Positions 1-10,987 of a stretch of DNA of 64,000 bases are shown in pieces (position 1 is the stretch's first letter; each line of letters starts with the position of its first letter). A program made the position numbers and the translations under genes. The notes beneath the pieces were generated by a model. The model was not told the DNA's origin and did no database searches. It worked only from the letters and a program-made list of their open reading frames with translations. This stretch comes from Paraburkholderia saeva (lineage in GTDB: Bacteria; Pseudomonadota; Gammaproteobacteria; Burkholderiales; Burkholderiaceae): positions 1-64,000 of the forward strand of contig NZ_CAJQZC010000006.1 in assembly GCF_907164555.1 (NCBI RefSeq), in the 5' to 3' direction.

Positions 1-105
1 CAGAACTGCGTGCATTGCAAGACGTGCGACATCAAGGACCCGACGCAGAACATCGTCTGGGTCACGCCGGAAGGCGGCGGTGGGCCGAACTATCCGAACA
101 TGTGA
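1..105 (+). CDS. Electron transfer flavoprotein-ubiquinone oxidoreductase, C-terminal end (partial)
   Basis: Only the last 34 codons are in the window, and the 5' part lies upstream. The visible tail has the spacing [18 protein letters not shown] followed by a Gly-rich [10 protein letters not shown] end, which is the conserved C-terminal 4Fe-4S ferredoxin-like part of ETF-QO. This inner-membrane-associated flavoprotein passes electrons from ETF, reduced by acyl-CoA and other dehydrogenases, to ubiquinone. The first iron-sulfur cysteines must lie before base 1. A hairpin terminator follows about 20 bases after the stop. The family call rests on this short tail but the motif is distinctive. Confidence 0.85.
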   Translation, partial: QNCVHCKTCDIKDPTQNIVWVTPEGGGGPNYPNM

Positions 106-127
106 TCCGGCTTCGCCGTCATGCAGA

Positions 128-155
128 AAGCCCCGCAGCGTGCGGGGCTTTTTTT
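128..155 (+). terminator. Rho-independent terminator, probably bidirectional
   Basis: A perfect stem AAGCCCCGCA / TGCGGGGCTT with a 3-base loop is followed by a run of T. It ends the ETF-QO transcript. Read on the minus strand it sits about 60 bases past the aroC stop and has a shorter T stretch, so it may serve both convergent genes. Confidence 0.85.
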
Positions 156-210
156 GTCTGCGCCGTTCGCTTTACGAAAGCGCCAGATTCGGGCAGCTGA
201 CCTCAGCGCA

Positions 211-1311
211 TCAAGGCGCGCTCGCTGCGATCTTCGGCGTGGCGACGACGACATCGCCGCATTGCCCGCGATGCCGCAGCGCGTGATCGATCATCACCAG
301 CGCGAGCATCGCTTCGGCGATCGGCGTTGCGCGGATGCCGACGCACGGATCGTGGCGTCCGAACGTTTCGACGATGGCCGGTTGCCGTGCCTTGTCAATC
401 GAGCGACGCGGTGTGCGAATACTCGATGTCGGCTTGATCGCGATCGAAACCGTCACATCCTGGCCGGTCGAAATACCGCCGAGCACGCCGCCCGCGTTAT
501 TGCCGACGAAGCCGTCCGGCGTCAGTTCGTCGCCGTGCACCGAGCCGCGTTGTGCGACGCTCGCGAAACCCGCGCCGATCTCCACGCCCTTCACCGCGTT
601 GATGCCCATCATCGCGTGTGCAATGTCGGCGTCGAAACGGTCGAAGAGCGGCTCGCCAAGACCCACCGGCACGCCCGATGCCACCACGTTGATGCGCGCG
701 CCGATCGAGTCGCCATCCTTGCGCAGCGCGTCCATATATTCTTCGAGCTGCGGGACGATGTCGGCGTTCGGCGCGAAGAACGGGTTCTCCCGCACATGCG
801 ACCAGTCGACGAACGGCACGTCGATCTCGCCCAGCGCGCTCATGTAGCCGCGAATTTCGGTACCAAACTTCTCGCGCAGCCATTTCTTCGCGACCGCACC
901 CGCCGCGACCGTCGGCGCGGTCAGACGCGCCGACGAACGGCCGCCACCACGATAGTCGCGGATGCCGTATTTCTGCCAGTACGTGTAATCGGCGTGCCCT
1001 GGACGGAACGTGTCGACGATGTTGCCGTAATCCTTGCTGCGCTGGTCTGTGTTGCGGATCAGGAGCGCGATCGGTGCGCCGGTTGTCACGCCCTCGAAGA
1101 CACCCGACAGGATCTCGACCTTGTCCTCTTCCTGGCGCTGCGTGACGTGACGCGACGTACCCGGCTTGCGGCGATCGAGTTCGAACTGGATGTCGGCTTC
1201 GGTCAGCGCCATCCCCGGCGGACAGCCATCGATGACACAGCCGATTGCAGGACCGTGCGATTCGCCAAAGGTCGTGACGGTGAAAAGCGTACCAAGGGTA
1301 TTGCCGGACAT
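211..1311 (-). CDS. aroC: Chorismate synthase
   Basis: The 366-residue protein is the usual length for this enzyme. It converts 5-enolpyruvylshikimate-3-phosphate to chorismate in the cytosol with reduced FMN, the last common step of aromatic amino acid synthesis. The N-terminus [20 protein letters not shown] carries the first family signature (GESHG, residues 16-20). The FMN-binding stretch with [12 protein letters not shown] and the second His region lie further on, and [14 protein letters not shown] is typical. The ATG at 1311 is chosen because the family begins exactly at MSGNT. Upstream in-frame codons give an unrelated Arg/Pro-rich extension. No strong ribosome site is visible. The gene is convergent with ETF-QO. 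Confidence 0.97.
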   Translation of the reverse strand: MSGNTLGTLFTVTTFGESHGPAIGCVIDGCPPGMALTEADIQFELDRRKPGTSRHVTQRQEEDKVEILSGVFEGVTTGAPIALLIRNTDQRSKDYGNIVDTFRPGHADYTYWQKYGIRDYRGGGRSSARLTAPTVAAGAVAKKWLREKFGTEIRGYMSALGEIDVPFVDWSHVRENPFFAPNADIVPQLEEYMDALRKDGDSIGARINVVASGVPVGLGEPLFDRFDADIAHAMMGINAVKGVEIGAGFASVAQRGSVHGDELTPDGFVGNNAGGVLGGISTGQDVTVSIAIKPTSSIRTPRRSIDKARQPAIVETFGRHDPCVGIRATPIAEAMLALVMIDHALRHRGQCGDVVVATPKIAASAP

Positions 1312-1467
1312 GAGCGTCGTCCAAAGAAAGGCGGGGAAGCCGCTATTATGCCAGCCCGGCCGCGCGGACGCGCCCTCTGGCGTGTGGCGCGGGCGGCATG
1401 CCAACGCGTGAGCGCCTCGCGCAAAAACAGGATGATCGACAATCACCACGAGGCCGCCGCACGCTGG

Positions 1468-3405
1468 CTATTTCCGCGCGCCGCGCAATGCCGTCACGAT
1501 CTGCTGCAAACCTTCCGGCGTAACGGTTGCCGGATCGAGCGGTTCACCGACTGCGAGCGTCAGACGGCTCATCACGCCTTTCCTGACTGGCCGCGGCATC
1601 AGTCCCGCCTCGTGCCGCGAAAACACGCTGCCCCATAGCCCGCGCAACGCCATCGGGATGACCGGAACCGGCGTGCGATGGATGATCTCGCTCACGCCGT
1701 GCCGGAACGGATTCACGTCGCCCGTGCGCGTCAGCTTGCCTTCCGGAAAAATACACACCAGATCGCCTTCGGCGAGCGCCTTTGCGCAGGCATCGTAGGC
1801 GCGCGTGAGCATCGCCGGGTTCTCGTGTGCAGGTGCGATCGGGATGGCCTTCGCTTGACGGAAAAGCCAGCCGGCAAGCGGCGAGCGGAAAATCCGGTAG
1901 TCCATCACGAAACGGATCGGCCGCGGGCTTTCGGCCATGATGACGACCGCGTCCACATAACTTACGTGATTGCACACGAGCACCGCGCCGCCCTCGTCCG
2001 GAATGCGCCCGGCGTGCACGAGGCGGATCCGGTAAAACGTATGCACCAGCAGCCACGCGGCGAAACGCAGCAGAAACTCCGGCACCAGCGAATAGATATA
2101 CGTGGCGACGACGATGTTGAGTATCGCCGTCACGAGGAAGATGCCAGGAATGCTGACGCCCGCCGCGCTCAGCGCCACCGCCATCAGCGACGACACGATC
2201 ATGAACAGCGAATTCAGGATGTTGTTTGCTGCGATGATGCGCGCGCGATGTCCGGGCTGGCTGCGGCTCTGGATCAATGCATAAAGCGGCACGCTGTAAA
2301 AGCCACCGAACATCGCGAGCAGAAACAGGTCCGCGAGAATGCGCCAGTGCGGCAGCACCGAGACAAACTCGCCGACAGTCAGAAGATGCGCGGCGGGCGG
2401 GATCGCATGGCTCGCAAAATAGAGGTCGATGGCAAACACGCTCATGCCGATCGAGCCAAGCGGCACGAGGCCGATCTCGATGCGGCGTTTCGACAGCCGC
2501 TCGCACAGTAACGAACCGACGCCGATACCGATCGAGAACGTACCGAGCAACACCGTGACGACATCCGGGTTCGCGGAGAGGACGTCTTTCGCGAAGCTGA
2601 AAAACGACGACAGGAACGTCGCGCCGACGAACCACAACCATGAAATGCCAAGCAGACTTAAGAACACGGTACGATCTTCGCGGGCAAGTTTCAGATTGCG
2701 CCACGTTTCGCTGACCGGATTCCAGTTGATGCGCAACTCCGGATGCGGCGCGGCCGACTCCGGCACGGCCGCCGATATGAGCCGTCCGACGAGCGCAATC
2801 GCCACGCATCCGCACGCCAGCACCACCGCGCCGTGTTCGACAAAACCCGCGGCCGCGCCGCCGATAATCGTTCCGGCCAGGATCGCGACGAACGTCCCCA
2901 TCTCGACCATTCCGTTGCCGCCAACCAGTTCCGCTTTCGACAGATGTTGCGGCAGATACGCGTATTTCACCGGGCCGAACAATGTGGAGTGGACGCCCAT
3001 CAGAAACGTGCAAACGTACAGCAGCGCCGCGCTGTGAAACACGAACCCGGCCCCGCCGATCAGCATCACGCCGATCTCGAATGTCTTCACGAAGCGCGTG
3101 AGCATGGCCTTGTCGTACTTGTCGGCGATCTGCCCGGAGGTGGCCGAAAACAGGACAAATGGCAGGATAAACACGGCCGAAATCAGGAACGCTGCCGTCT
3201 TCGCGTCGACGCCGGAGAAGCGCGCGGTCTGAAACGTCACCAGCGACGAGAAGCCGATCTTGAAGACGTTGTCGTTCATCGCCCCAAGAAACTGCGTCCA
3301 GAAAAACGGCGCAAAGCGGCGCTGCCGCAACAGGCAAAACTGCGATTCGTGCTCGCCGCCGGGACGACTGGCGCGACGGACTCCGGGTAACGGGCGATCG
3401 TTCAT
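1468..3405 (-). CDS. MFS transporter fused to a lysophospholipid (PlsC-type) acyltransferase
   Basis: This 645-residue protein joins two parts. Residues about 20-420 form a 12-helix major facilitator domain like LplT, starting FFWTQFLGAMNDNVFKIG. Residues about 440-645 form a PlsC acyltransferase with the NHVSYVDAV catalytic block (NHxxxxD) and the FPEGKLTRTG substrate block. In Enterobacteria LplT and Aas are separate neighbouring genes, and Aas also has an acyl-ACP synthetase domain. Here the transporter and acyltransferase are one chain and no synthetase domain is present. The likely role is moving lysophospholipid across the inner membrane and re-acylating it. The ATG at 3405 precedes MNDRPLPG; no convincing ribosome site is seen. 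Confidence 0.9.
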   Translation of the reverse strand: MNDRPLPGVRRASRPGGEHESQFCLLRQRRFAPFFWTQFLGAMNDNVFKIGFSSLVTFQTARFSGVDAKTAAFLISAVFILPFVLFSATSGQIADKYDKAMLTRFVKTFEIGVMLIGGAGFVFHSAALLYVCTFLMGVHSTLFGPVKYAYLPQHLSKAELVGGNGMVEMGTFVAILAGTIIGGAAAGFVEHGAVVLACGCVAIALVGRLISAAVPESAAPHPELRINWNPVSETWRNLKLAREDRTVFLSLLGISWLWFVGATFLSSFFSFAKDVLSANPDVVTVLLGTFSIGIGVGSLLCERLSKRRIEIGLVPLGSIGMSVFAIDLYFASHAIPPAAHLLTVGEFVSVLPHWRILADLFLLAMFGGFYSVPLYALIQSRSQPGHRARIIAANNILNSLFMIVSSLMAVALSAAGVSIPGIFLVTAILNIVVATYIYSLVPEFLLRFAAWLLVHTFYRIRLVHAGRIPDEGGAVLVCNHVSYVDAVVIMAESPRPIRFVMDYRIFRSPLAGWLFRQAKAIPIAPAHENPAMLTRAYDACAKALAEGDLVCIFPEGKLTRTGDVNPFRHGVSEIIHRTPVPVIPMALRGLWGSVFSRHEAGLMPRPVRKGVMSRLTLAVGEPLDPATVTPEGLQQIVTALRGARK

Positions 3406-3473
3406 GAAAACGGTAGTGGAGACGTGAAGAAGCGAAGGCTTTAAACGCGGGCAACTGGCGGCCGCGCGGACAC

Positions 3474-3503
3474 AAAAAAAGCGCACGCTTTCGCGCGCGC
3501 TTT
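3474..3503 (-). terminator. Hairpin terminator downstream of the CBS-domain gene
   Basis: Read on the minus strand, AAAGCGCGCG pairs with CGTGCGCTTT (one G-T pair) and runs into seven T. It lies about 90 bases after the CBS gene stop and about 70 bases before the MFS/acyltransferase start, so it separates the two transcripts. Confidence 0.7.
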
Positions 3504-3593
3504 CTGCTCAGGTTACATCGCCCGGATTACGCCGTTAAGGCAGCGACACATTGGACGCGGGCGCAGATCTGTACCGCCCGCTCCGGCGAACAC

Positions 3594-4049
3594 TCAACGC
3601 GTCTGTTCCTGTTCCTGCTCGGGCCAGTCGCGGATATACGCCTTCAGCATGCGGTTTTCGAAACCCTGCTCTTCGACAACCGCCTTGGCGACGTCATAGA
3701 ACGAGATCACACCCATCAGCGTGCGGCTTTCCATTACCGGCAGATAGCGAACGTGATGTTCGAGCATCATGCGACGGACTTCGTTCACATCCGTTTCCGG
3801 CGTGCAGGTGAGCGGATGGTCGTCCATGACCTTGCGGATCGTCGACGTGCCGACACTCCCGCCGTTCTCGCTCAGCGTCAGAATGATTTCGCGGAATGTG
3901 AGCATGCCGACGAGATCGCCGTATTCCATGACGACAAGCGAGCCAATATCGTGCTCGGCCATGGCGTTGACTGCTTCGCTCAGCGCGGTATCGGGCGTGA
4001 CGGTGAAAAGCGTATTGCCCTTGACCTTGAGGATGTCGCTGACTCGCAT
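3594..4049 (-). CDS. CBS-domain protein (two CBS repeats)
   Basis: This is a 151-residue cytosolic protein made almost only of a CBS pair. The first repeat begins VSDILKVKG and has the MAEHDIGSLVV core. The second begins IRKVMDDHPLTCTPETDV and ends YLPVMESRTLMGVISFYDV. Such stand-alone Bateman modules bind adenosyl nucleotides and regulate partners, but no partner can be read from this locus. The tail is Gln/Glu-rich (PEQEQEQTR). The ATG at 4049 has a good site, GGAGACAATC, just before it. The neighbouring metY gene is divergent. Confidence 0.9.
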   Translation of the reverse strand: MRVSDILKVKGNTLFTVTPDTALSEAVNAMAEHDIGSLVVMEYGDLVGMLTFREIILTLSENGGSVGTSTIRKVMDDHPLTCTPETDVNEVRRMMLEHHVRYLPVMESRTLMGVISFYDVAKAVVEEQGFENRMLKAYIRDWPEQEQEQTR

Positions 4050-4213
4050 GATTGTCTCCTGTAATGCCTTAAAGCCTGACTGACTTTCGATCCTAGCGGA
4101 AAGGGGTGCAAAAGGAAAGCGGGCAAACCGCATGCGGACGCGCCCCGCCCCCGGTGATACGATGGCCCCCACTTTCATCCTTCGCCGGGCCTTTCATGGC
4201 TCCGCCGCTCACG

Positions 4214-5584
4214 ATGTCCGCCAACCGTTTCGACACGCTTGCGCTGCACGCCGGTGCTGCTCCCGACCCGACGACCGGCGCCCGCGCCACGCCGATCTAC
4301 CAGACCACCTCGTTTTCGTTCCGCGATACCGACCACGCCGCATCGCTCTTCAACATGGAGCGCGCGGGCCACGTGTATTCGCGGATCTCGAATCCGACCG
4401 TCGCCGTTTTCGAAGAGCGCGTCGCCGCGCTGGAAAACGGCGCCGGCGCGATCGGGACGGCCAGCGGCCAGGCCGCCCTGCACCTTGCGATCGCCACGCT
4501 GATGGGCGCGGGATCCCATATCGTGGCCTCCAGTGCGCTATACGGCGGGTCGCACAATCTGCTGAACTACACGCTGCGGCGTTTCGGCATCGAGACGACG
4601 TTCGTCAAACCGGGCGACCTCGATGCCTGGCGCGCGGCGCTGCGCCCCAATACGCGGCTGCTGTTCGGCGAAACGCTCGGCAATCCCGGCCTCGACGTGC
4701 TGAATATCGCCGCGGTTGCTGACATCGCGCATACGCACCGCGTGCCCCTGCTCGTCGATTCGACGTTCACGACGCCATACCTCATGAAGCCGTTCGAGCT
4801 CGGCGCCGACCTCGTCTACCACTCGGCGACCAAGTTTCTTGGCGGACACGGCACGACGATCGGCGGCGTGCTGGTCGATGGCGGCACGTTCGACTTCGAG
4901 GCGTCCGGGCGCTTCCCCGAATTTACCGAGCCGTACGAAGGCTTTCACGGCATGGTGTTCGCCGAAGAGAGCACCGTCGCGCCGTTCCTGTTGCGGGCGC
5001 GCCGCGAGGGCTTGCGCGACTTCGGCGCGTGCCTGCATCCGCAGGCTGCCTGGCAGCTGCTCCAGGGCATCGAGACGCTGCCGCTGCGCATGGAGCGCCA
5101 TGTCGCGAACACGCGCAAGGTGGTCGCGTTTCTGGCGGGCCATGCCGCGGTCGAATCCGTTGCCTATCCAGAGCTGGAAACGCACGCGGACTACGCGCTC
5201 GCGAAGCGTCTGTTGCCGCGCGGCGCAGGCGCGGTATTCAGCTTCAACCTGCATGGCGACCGCGCCGCCGGACGCCGTTTCATCGAAGCCCTCTCCCTGT
5301 TCTCGCACCTCGCGAACGTCGGCGATGCGCGCTCGCTCGTGATCCATCCGGCTTCGACGACGCATTTCCGCATGGACGCCACCGCGCTTGCCGCAGCCGG
5401 CATCGCCGAAGGCACGATCCGCCTGTCGATCGGCCTAGAGGATCCCGACGACCTGATCGACGACCTCAAGCGCGCCCTGAAGGCATCGCAGAAATCCGGC
5501 GGTGCAGGCGCCGCGAAAGTCGCTGCCGGCCCTGCGGCGACTACCACGGCAAAAGACGGTGGCCCGCGCAAGGAGTCCGCATGA
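4214..5584 (+). CDS. metY: O-acetylhomoserine/O-succinylhomoserine sulfhydrylase family enzyme (Cys/Met PLP enzyme)
   Basis: This PLP-dependent enzyme makes homocysteine from an activated homoserine and sulfide in methionine synthesis. The 456-residue product shows the MetY-type opening FDTLALHAGAAPDP, then ATPIYQTTSF. The PLP-binding stretch is SATKFLGGHGT with Lys207 as the predicted Schiff-base lysine. The last 30 residues are a low-complexity Ala/Gly/Thr/Lys tail beyond the usual fold. A second in-frame ATG at 4196 (MAPPLT) is possible; neither has a clear ribosome site, and 4214 is preferred because homology begins there. The stop overlaps the next start as ATGA, which suggests translational coupling. 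Acyl-donor preference cannot be told from sequence alone. Confidence 0.85.
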   Translation: MSANRFDTLALHAGAAPDPTTGARATPIYQTTSFSFRDTDHAASLFNMERAGHVYSRISNPTVAVFEERVAALENGAGAIGTASGQAALHLAIATLMGAGSHIVASSALYGGSHNLLNYTLRRFGIETTFVKPGDLDAWRAALRPNTRLLFGETLGNPGLDVLNIAAVADIAHTHRVPLLVDSTFTTPYLMKPFELGADLVYHSATKFLGGHGTTIGGVLVDGGTFDFEASGRFPEFTEPYEGFHGMVFAEESTVAPFLLRARREGLRDFGACLHPQAAWQLLQGIETLPLRMERHVANTRKVVAFLAGHAAVESVAYPELETHADYALAKRLLPRGAGAVFSFNLHGDRAAGRRFIEALSLFSHLANVGDARSLVIHPASTTHFRMDATALAAAGIAEGTIRLSIGLEDPDDLIDDLKRALKASQKSGGAGAAKVAAGPAATTTAKDGGPRKESA

Positions 5585-6411
5585 TTCTCGATGTTCACGG
5601 CCGCCCCGCGTACGCCTACACCGGCGGCAAGCCGTTCGATCCGGCGCTGCCGACCGCCGTGTTCATTCACGGCGCCGAACACGATCACAGTGTCTGGGCG
5701 CTGCAGACCCGATACTTCGCGCACCACGGATTCGGCGTGCTTGCGGTCGACCTGCCGGGCCATCACCGAAGCCGCGGGCCCGCGTTACGCGACATCGGCG
5801 CCATGGCCGACTGGCTGGCTGCGCTCCTCGACGCGGCGGGCGTCGCGCGTGCGTTCTGCGCCGGCCACAGCATGGGCTCACTCATCGCGCTCGATTTCGC
5901 CGCGCGCTACCCCGAGCGCGCGACCCATCTTGCACTGCTCGCCACCGCCGCGCCGATGACCGTCTCTGACGCCCTGCTCGATGCGGCGGCGAACCGCGAG
6001 CCCGAAGCCATCGCGATGGTCAACCAGTGGTCGCACTCGACCTTCGCCGCCAAGCCCTCCTGCCCCGGCCCGGGTTTCTGGCTGCACGGCATGAACCAGC
6101 GGCTGATGGAGCGCGTTGCCGCCACGGGCGAGCCGCGCCTCTTTCACACGGACTTCAGCGCCTGCAATGCCTGGACGGAAGGCATCGCGCGGGCCGCGCA
6201 GGTGCGGTGCCCCGTACGGCTGATCGTCGGCCAGCGTGACGCCATGACGCCACCACGCGCCGCGCGGCCGCTCGCCGACGCATTTGCGCGCGCCGGCGTC
6301 GCCATCGACACCGTGACGCTGGACGCAGGGCATGCGCTGATGACCGAGCAACCCGATGCGACGCTCGACGCCCTGTTCACGTTCGCGTCCCGCCCCACGA
6401 CGAACGCCTGA
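5581..6411 (+). CDS. Alpha/beta-hydrolase
   Basis: The 276-residue protein has the alpha/beta-hydrolase fold. An oxyanion-side HG motif lies in FIHGAEHDHSVW, the nucleophile elbow is GHSMGS, an acid lies near LIVGQRDAMTPP and the late His is in DAGHALMTEQP. The substrate is unknown. It starts within the metY stop (ATGA), so the pair is probably co-translated. A link to methionine or thioester chemistry is only an inference from this coupling. Confidence 0.85.
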   Translation: MILDVHGRPAYAYTGGKPFDPALPTAVFIHGAEHDHSVWALQTRYFAHHGFGVLAVDLPGHHRSRGPALRDIGAMADWLAALLDAAGVARAFCAGHSMGSLIALDFAARYPERATHLALLATAAPMTVSDALLDAAANREPEAIAMVNQWSHSTFAAKPSCPGPGFWLHGMNQRLMERVAATGEPRLFHTDFSACNAWTEGIARAAQVRCPVRLIVGQRDAMTPPRAARPLADAFARAGVAIDTVTLDAGHALMTEQPDATLDALFTFASRPTTNA

Positions 6412-6580
6412 CACCGGCCGACAGCCATCACGATAGCGAATCGCACCGGCGCGCACCATCGGCCGGATGGCCAGGTTGCGCCCCTGATCCGATAGCAGGA
6501 CAATGAATTCAGTTACCCGGCAGCACCTGCAAGGCGCTCGCGGCGTGTCCCGGCCGGCTATGGAAGAAACGGAGGCGACG

Positions 6581-6901
6581 ATGGCGCATACCACTCATAC
6601 CGATCACTTCGCGAGTTTTGCGGAGTTCTATCCGTTTTATCTCGAAGAGCATCGCAACCCGGTGTCGCGCCGGTTGCATTTCGTGGGGTCGCTGGGTGTG
6701 ATCGGCTTTCTTGCGATGGCACTCGCCACCGGTGAGTGGCTATGGCTGCCCGCCGCGCTCGTCTGCGGTTACGGTTGCGCATGGACCGGACATTATTTCT
6801 TCGAAAAAAATCGCCCCGCCACTTTCCGGCATCCGGTTTACAGCCTGATGGGCGACTGGGTGATGTTCAGGGACATCTGCACCGGGAAAATCTCGATCTA
6901 G
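6581..6901 (+). CDS. DUF962 / Mpo1-like membrane protein
   Basis: This is a 106-residue protein with the family opening FAEFYPFYLEEHRNPVSRRLH and two or three hydrophobic segments (SLGVIGFLAMALATG, WLPAALVCGYGCAW). The family includes yeast Mpo1, a dioxygenase in 2-hydroxy fatty acid alpha-oxidation. The His of LEEH, the HRNP block and GHYFFEKNRP are retained. The function in bacteria is not established. The ATG at 6581 is chosen because GGAGG lies 5 bases upstream. The in-frame ATG at 6503 has no such site. Confidence 0.85.
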   Translation: MAHTTHTDHFASFAEFYPFYLEEHRNPVSRRLHFVGSLGVIGFLAMALATGEWLWLPAALVCGYGCAWTGHYFFEKNRPATFRHPVYSLMGDWVMFRDICTGKISI

Positions 6902-6955
6902 CGGTTTGGTGCAACACGCGGGCGGTGAACCGGGTGAGGCGGCAGAGGTATTAGA

Positions 6956-9387
<2,432 letters not shown>

Positions 9388-9510
9388 ACGGCGACAGAAC
9401 GCACGCAAAACACCCCGGCTGAGAAAGACGCGCGCGCCCGGCGCATGTACCCCGCAAGCACGACAGAAACGCCACGCATCGAAGCCCGCAATACACCCTG
9501 ACCGACCATC

Positions 9511-10950
9511 ATGAGCCATCCAGCTGAAGCTTCCCGCCATCACGCGTTCGTCGACGCATGCCGCACGGCCATTGGCGCAACCTACGTCCTGACGGACCCG
9601 CGCGACACCGCGCCGTTCACCACCGACTGGCGTCGCCGCTACAACGGCGCCACGCTCGCGGTGCTCTGCCCGTCGTCGGCACAGGAAGTGGCGGCGCTCG
9701 TGAGGCTCGCCGTCGAACACCGCGTCGTGATCGTCCCGCAGGGCGGCAACACCGGGCTCGCCGGTGGCGCCACGCCCGACGGCAGCGGCGAGCAGGCCGT
9801 GCTGAGCCTGAAGCGCCTGAACCGCGTGCGTGATGTCGATCCGCACAACAATACAATCACAGTCGAAGCGGGTGTCGTGCTCGCCGACGTCCAGGCGCGC
9901 GCGCAGGAAGCCGGGCGGCTCTTTCCGCTCAGCCTCGCGGCCGAAGGCAGCTGCACGATCGGCGGCAATCTCGCGACGAACGCGGGCGGCACCGGCGTCC
10001 TGCGTTACGGCAATACGCGCGAGCTATGTCTCGGTCTCGAAGTCGTCACGGCGCAAGGCGAACTGTGGGATGGCCTGCGCGGCCTGCGCAAGGACAACAC
10101 CGGCTACGACCTGCGCGACCTGTTTATCGGTGCCGAAGGCACGCTCGGCATCATCACGGCCGCCGTCATGAAGCTGCATCCGCAACCCGCCGCGCGCGTC
10201 ACGGCGCTCGCGGCGCTGGCGTCGCCCCACGCCGCGCTCGATTTTCTCGCACTTGCGCAGCGCTTTGCGGGGCCGCTCCTGACCGGCTTCGAACTGATGT
10301 CGGATTTCTGTCTGAAGCTCGTCGGCACGCATTTTCCGCAGATGCGCTATCCGTTCGCTGAATCGCACGCGCAGGCCGTGCTGCTCGAATTGTCCGACAG
10401 CGAGAGCGAGGAGCACGCACGTGCTCTCTTCGAGCGGCTGATGGAACATGCACTCGACGAAGGTCTCGTCGAGGATGCAGTCGTCGCGGAAAACATCGCG
10501 CAGTCGCGGGCGTTCTGGAACCTGCGCGAACACATTCCGCTTGCCCAGGCCGAGGAAGGTCTGAACATCAAGCACGATATCGCCGTGCCGATTTCACGCA
10601 TCGGCCATTTCATCGACGAAACCGACGCCGCCATCGCGCAGCACGCGCCGGGCGCACGCATGGTGACGTTCGGCCATCTCGGCGATGGCAATCTGCACTA
10701 CAACGTACAGGCGCCCGAAGGCGTCGACGCGAAGGCGTTTCTGAAGCAGTATCAGTCATCGATCAACCAGATCGTCTATGACAGCGTGCACCGTCATCGC
10801 GGCAGCATCAGCGCGGAACACGGCCTCGGGCAGCTGAAAATCGACGAGGCGATGCATTACAAGCAGCCCGTCGAGGTGCAGTTGATGCGCACCCTGAAGG
10901 CCGCGCTCGATCCGCTCAATCTGATGAATGCCGGCAAGGTGATACGCTGA
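9511..10950 (+). CDS. FAD-binding oxidoreductase of the D-lactate/D-2-hydroxyglutarate dehydrogenase family
   Basis: The 479-residue flavoprotein has an N-terminal PCMH-type FAD domain (VPQGGNTGLAGGATP near residue 75, then ATNAGGTGVLRYGNTREL) and a C-terminal FAD-oxidase domain with FGHLGDGNLHYNV and GSISAEHGLGQLK, whose His residues bind metal and substrate in D-2-hydroxyacid dehydrogenases. It most resembles D-2-hydroxyglutarate dehydrogenase or GlcD-like enzymes that pass electrons to ETF or quinone. No GlcE or GlcF partner lies next to it, so glycolate oxidase is less likely. The exact substrate is not readable from sequence. Confidence 0.88.
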   Translation: MSHPAEASRHHAFVDACRTAIGATYVLTDPRDTAPFTTDWRRRYNGATLAVLCPSSAQEVAALVRLAVEHRVVIVPQGGNTGLAGGATPDGSGEQAVLSLKRLNRVRDVDPHNNTITVEAGVVLADVQARAQEAGRLFPLSLAAEGSCTIGGNLATNAGGTGVLRYGNTRELCLGLEVVTAQGELWDGLRGLRKDNTGYDLRDLFIGAEGTLGIITAAVMKLHPQPAARVTALAALASPHAALDFLALAQRFAGPLLTGFELMSDFCLKLVGTHFPQMRYPFAESHAQAVLLELSDSESEEHARALFERLMEHALDEGLVEDAVVAENIAQSRAFWNLREHIPLAQAEEGLNIKHDIAVPISRIGHFIDETDAAIAQHAPGARMVTFGHLGDGNLHYNVQAPEGVDAKAFLKQYQSSINQIVYDSVHRHRGSISAEHGLGQLKIDEAMHYKQPVEVQLMRTLKAALDPLNLMNAGKVIR

Positions 10951-10987
10951 GGTCCGGCGTATCGATCTCGAAGAAGGAGTGGTGGCC

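Noticed and set aside
121..1638. A 505-codon plus-strand open frame across aroC
   Set aside because: It is antisense to a clear chorismate synthase gene, is very rich in Arg/Ala/Asp, and has no recognisable domain.
4050..4213. SAM-type riboswitch upstream of metY
   Set aside because: The gap is 164 bases with no visible hairpin series or conserved SAM-riboswitch core.
9511..10950. glcD of a glycolate oxidase operon
   Set aside because: No glcE or glcF is adjacent, so the general D-2-hydroxyacid dehydrogenase call was kept.
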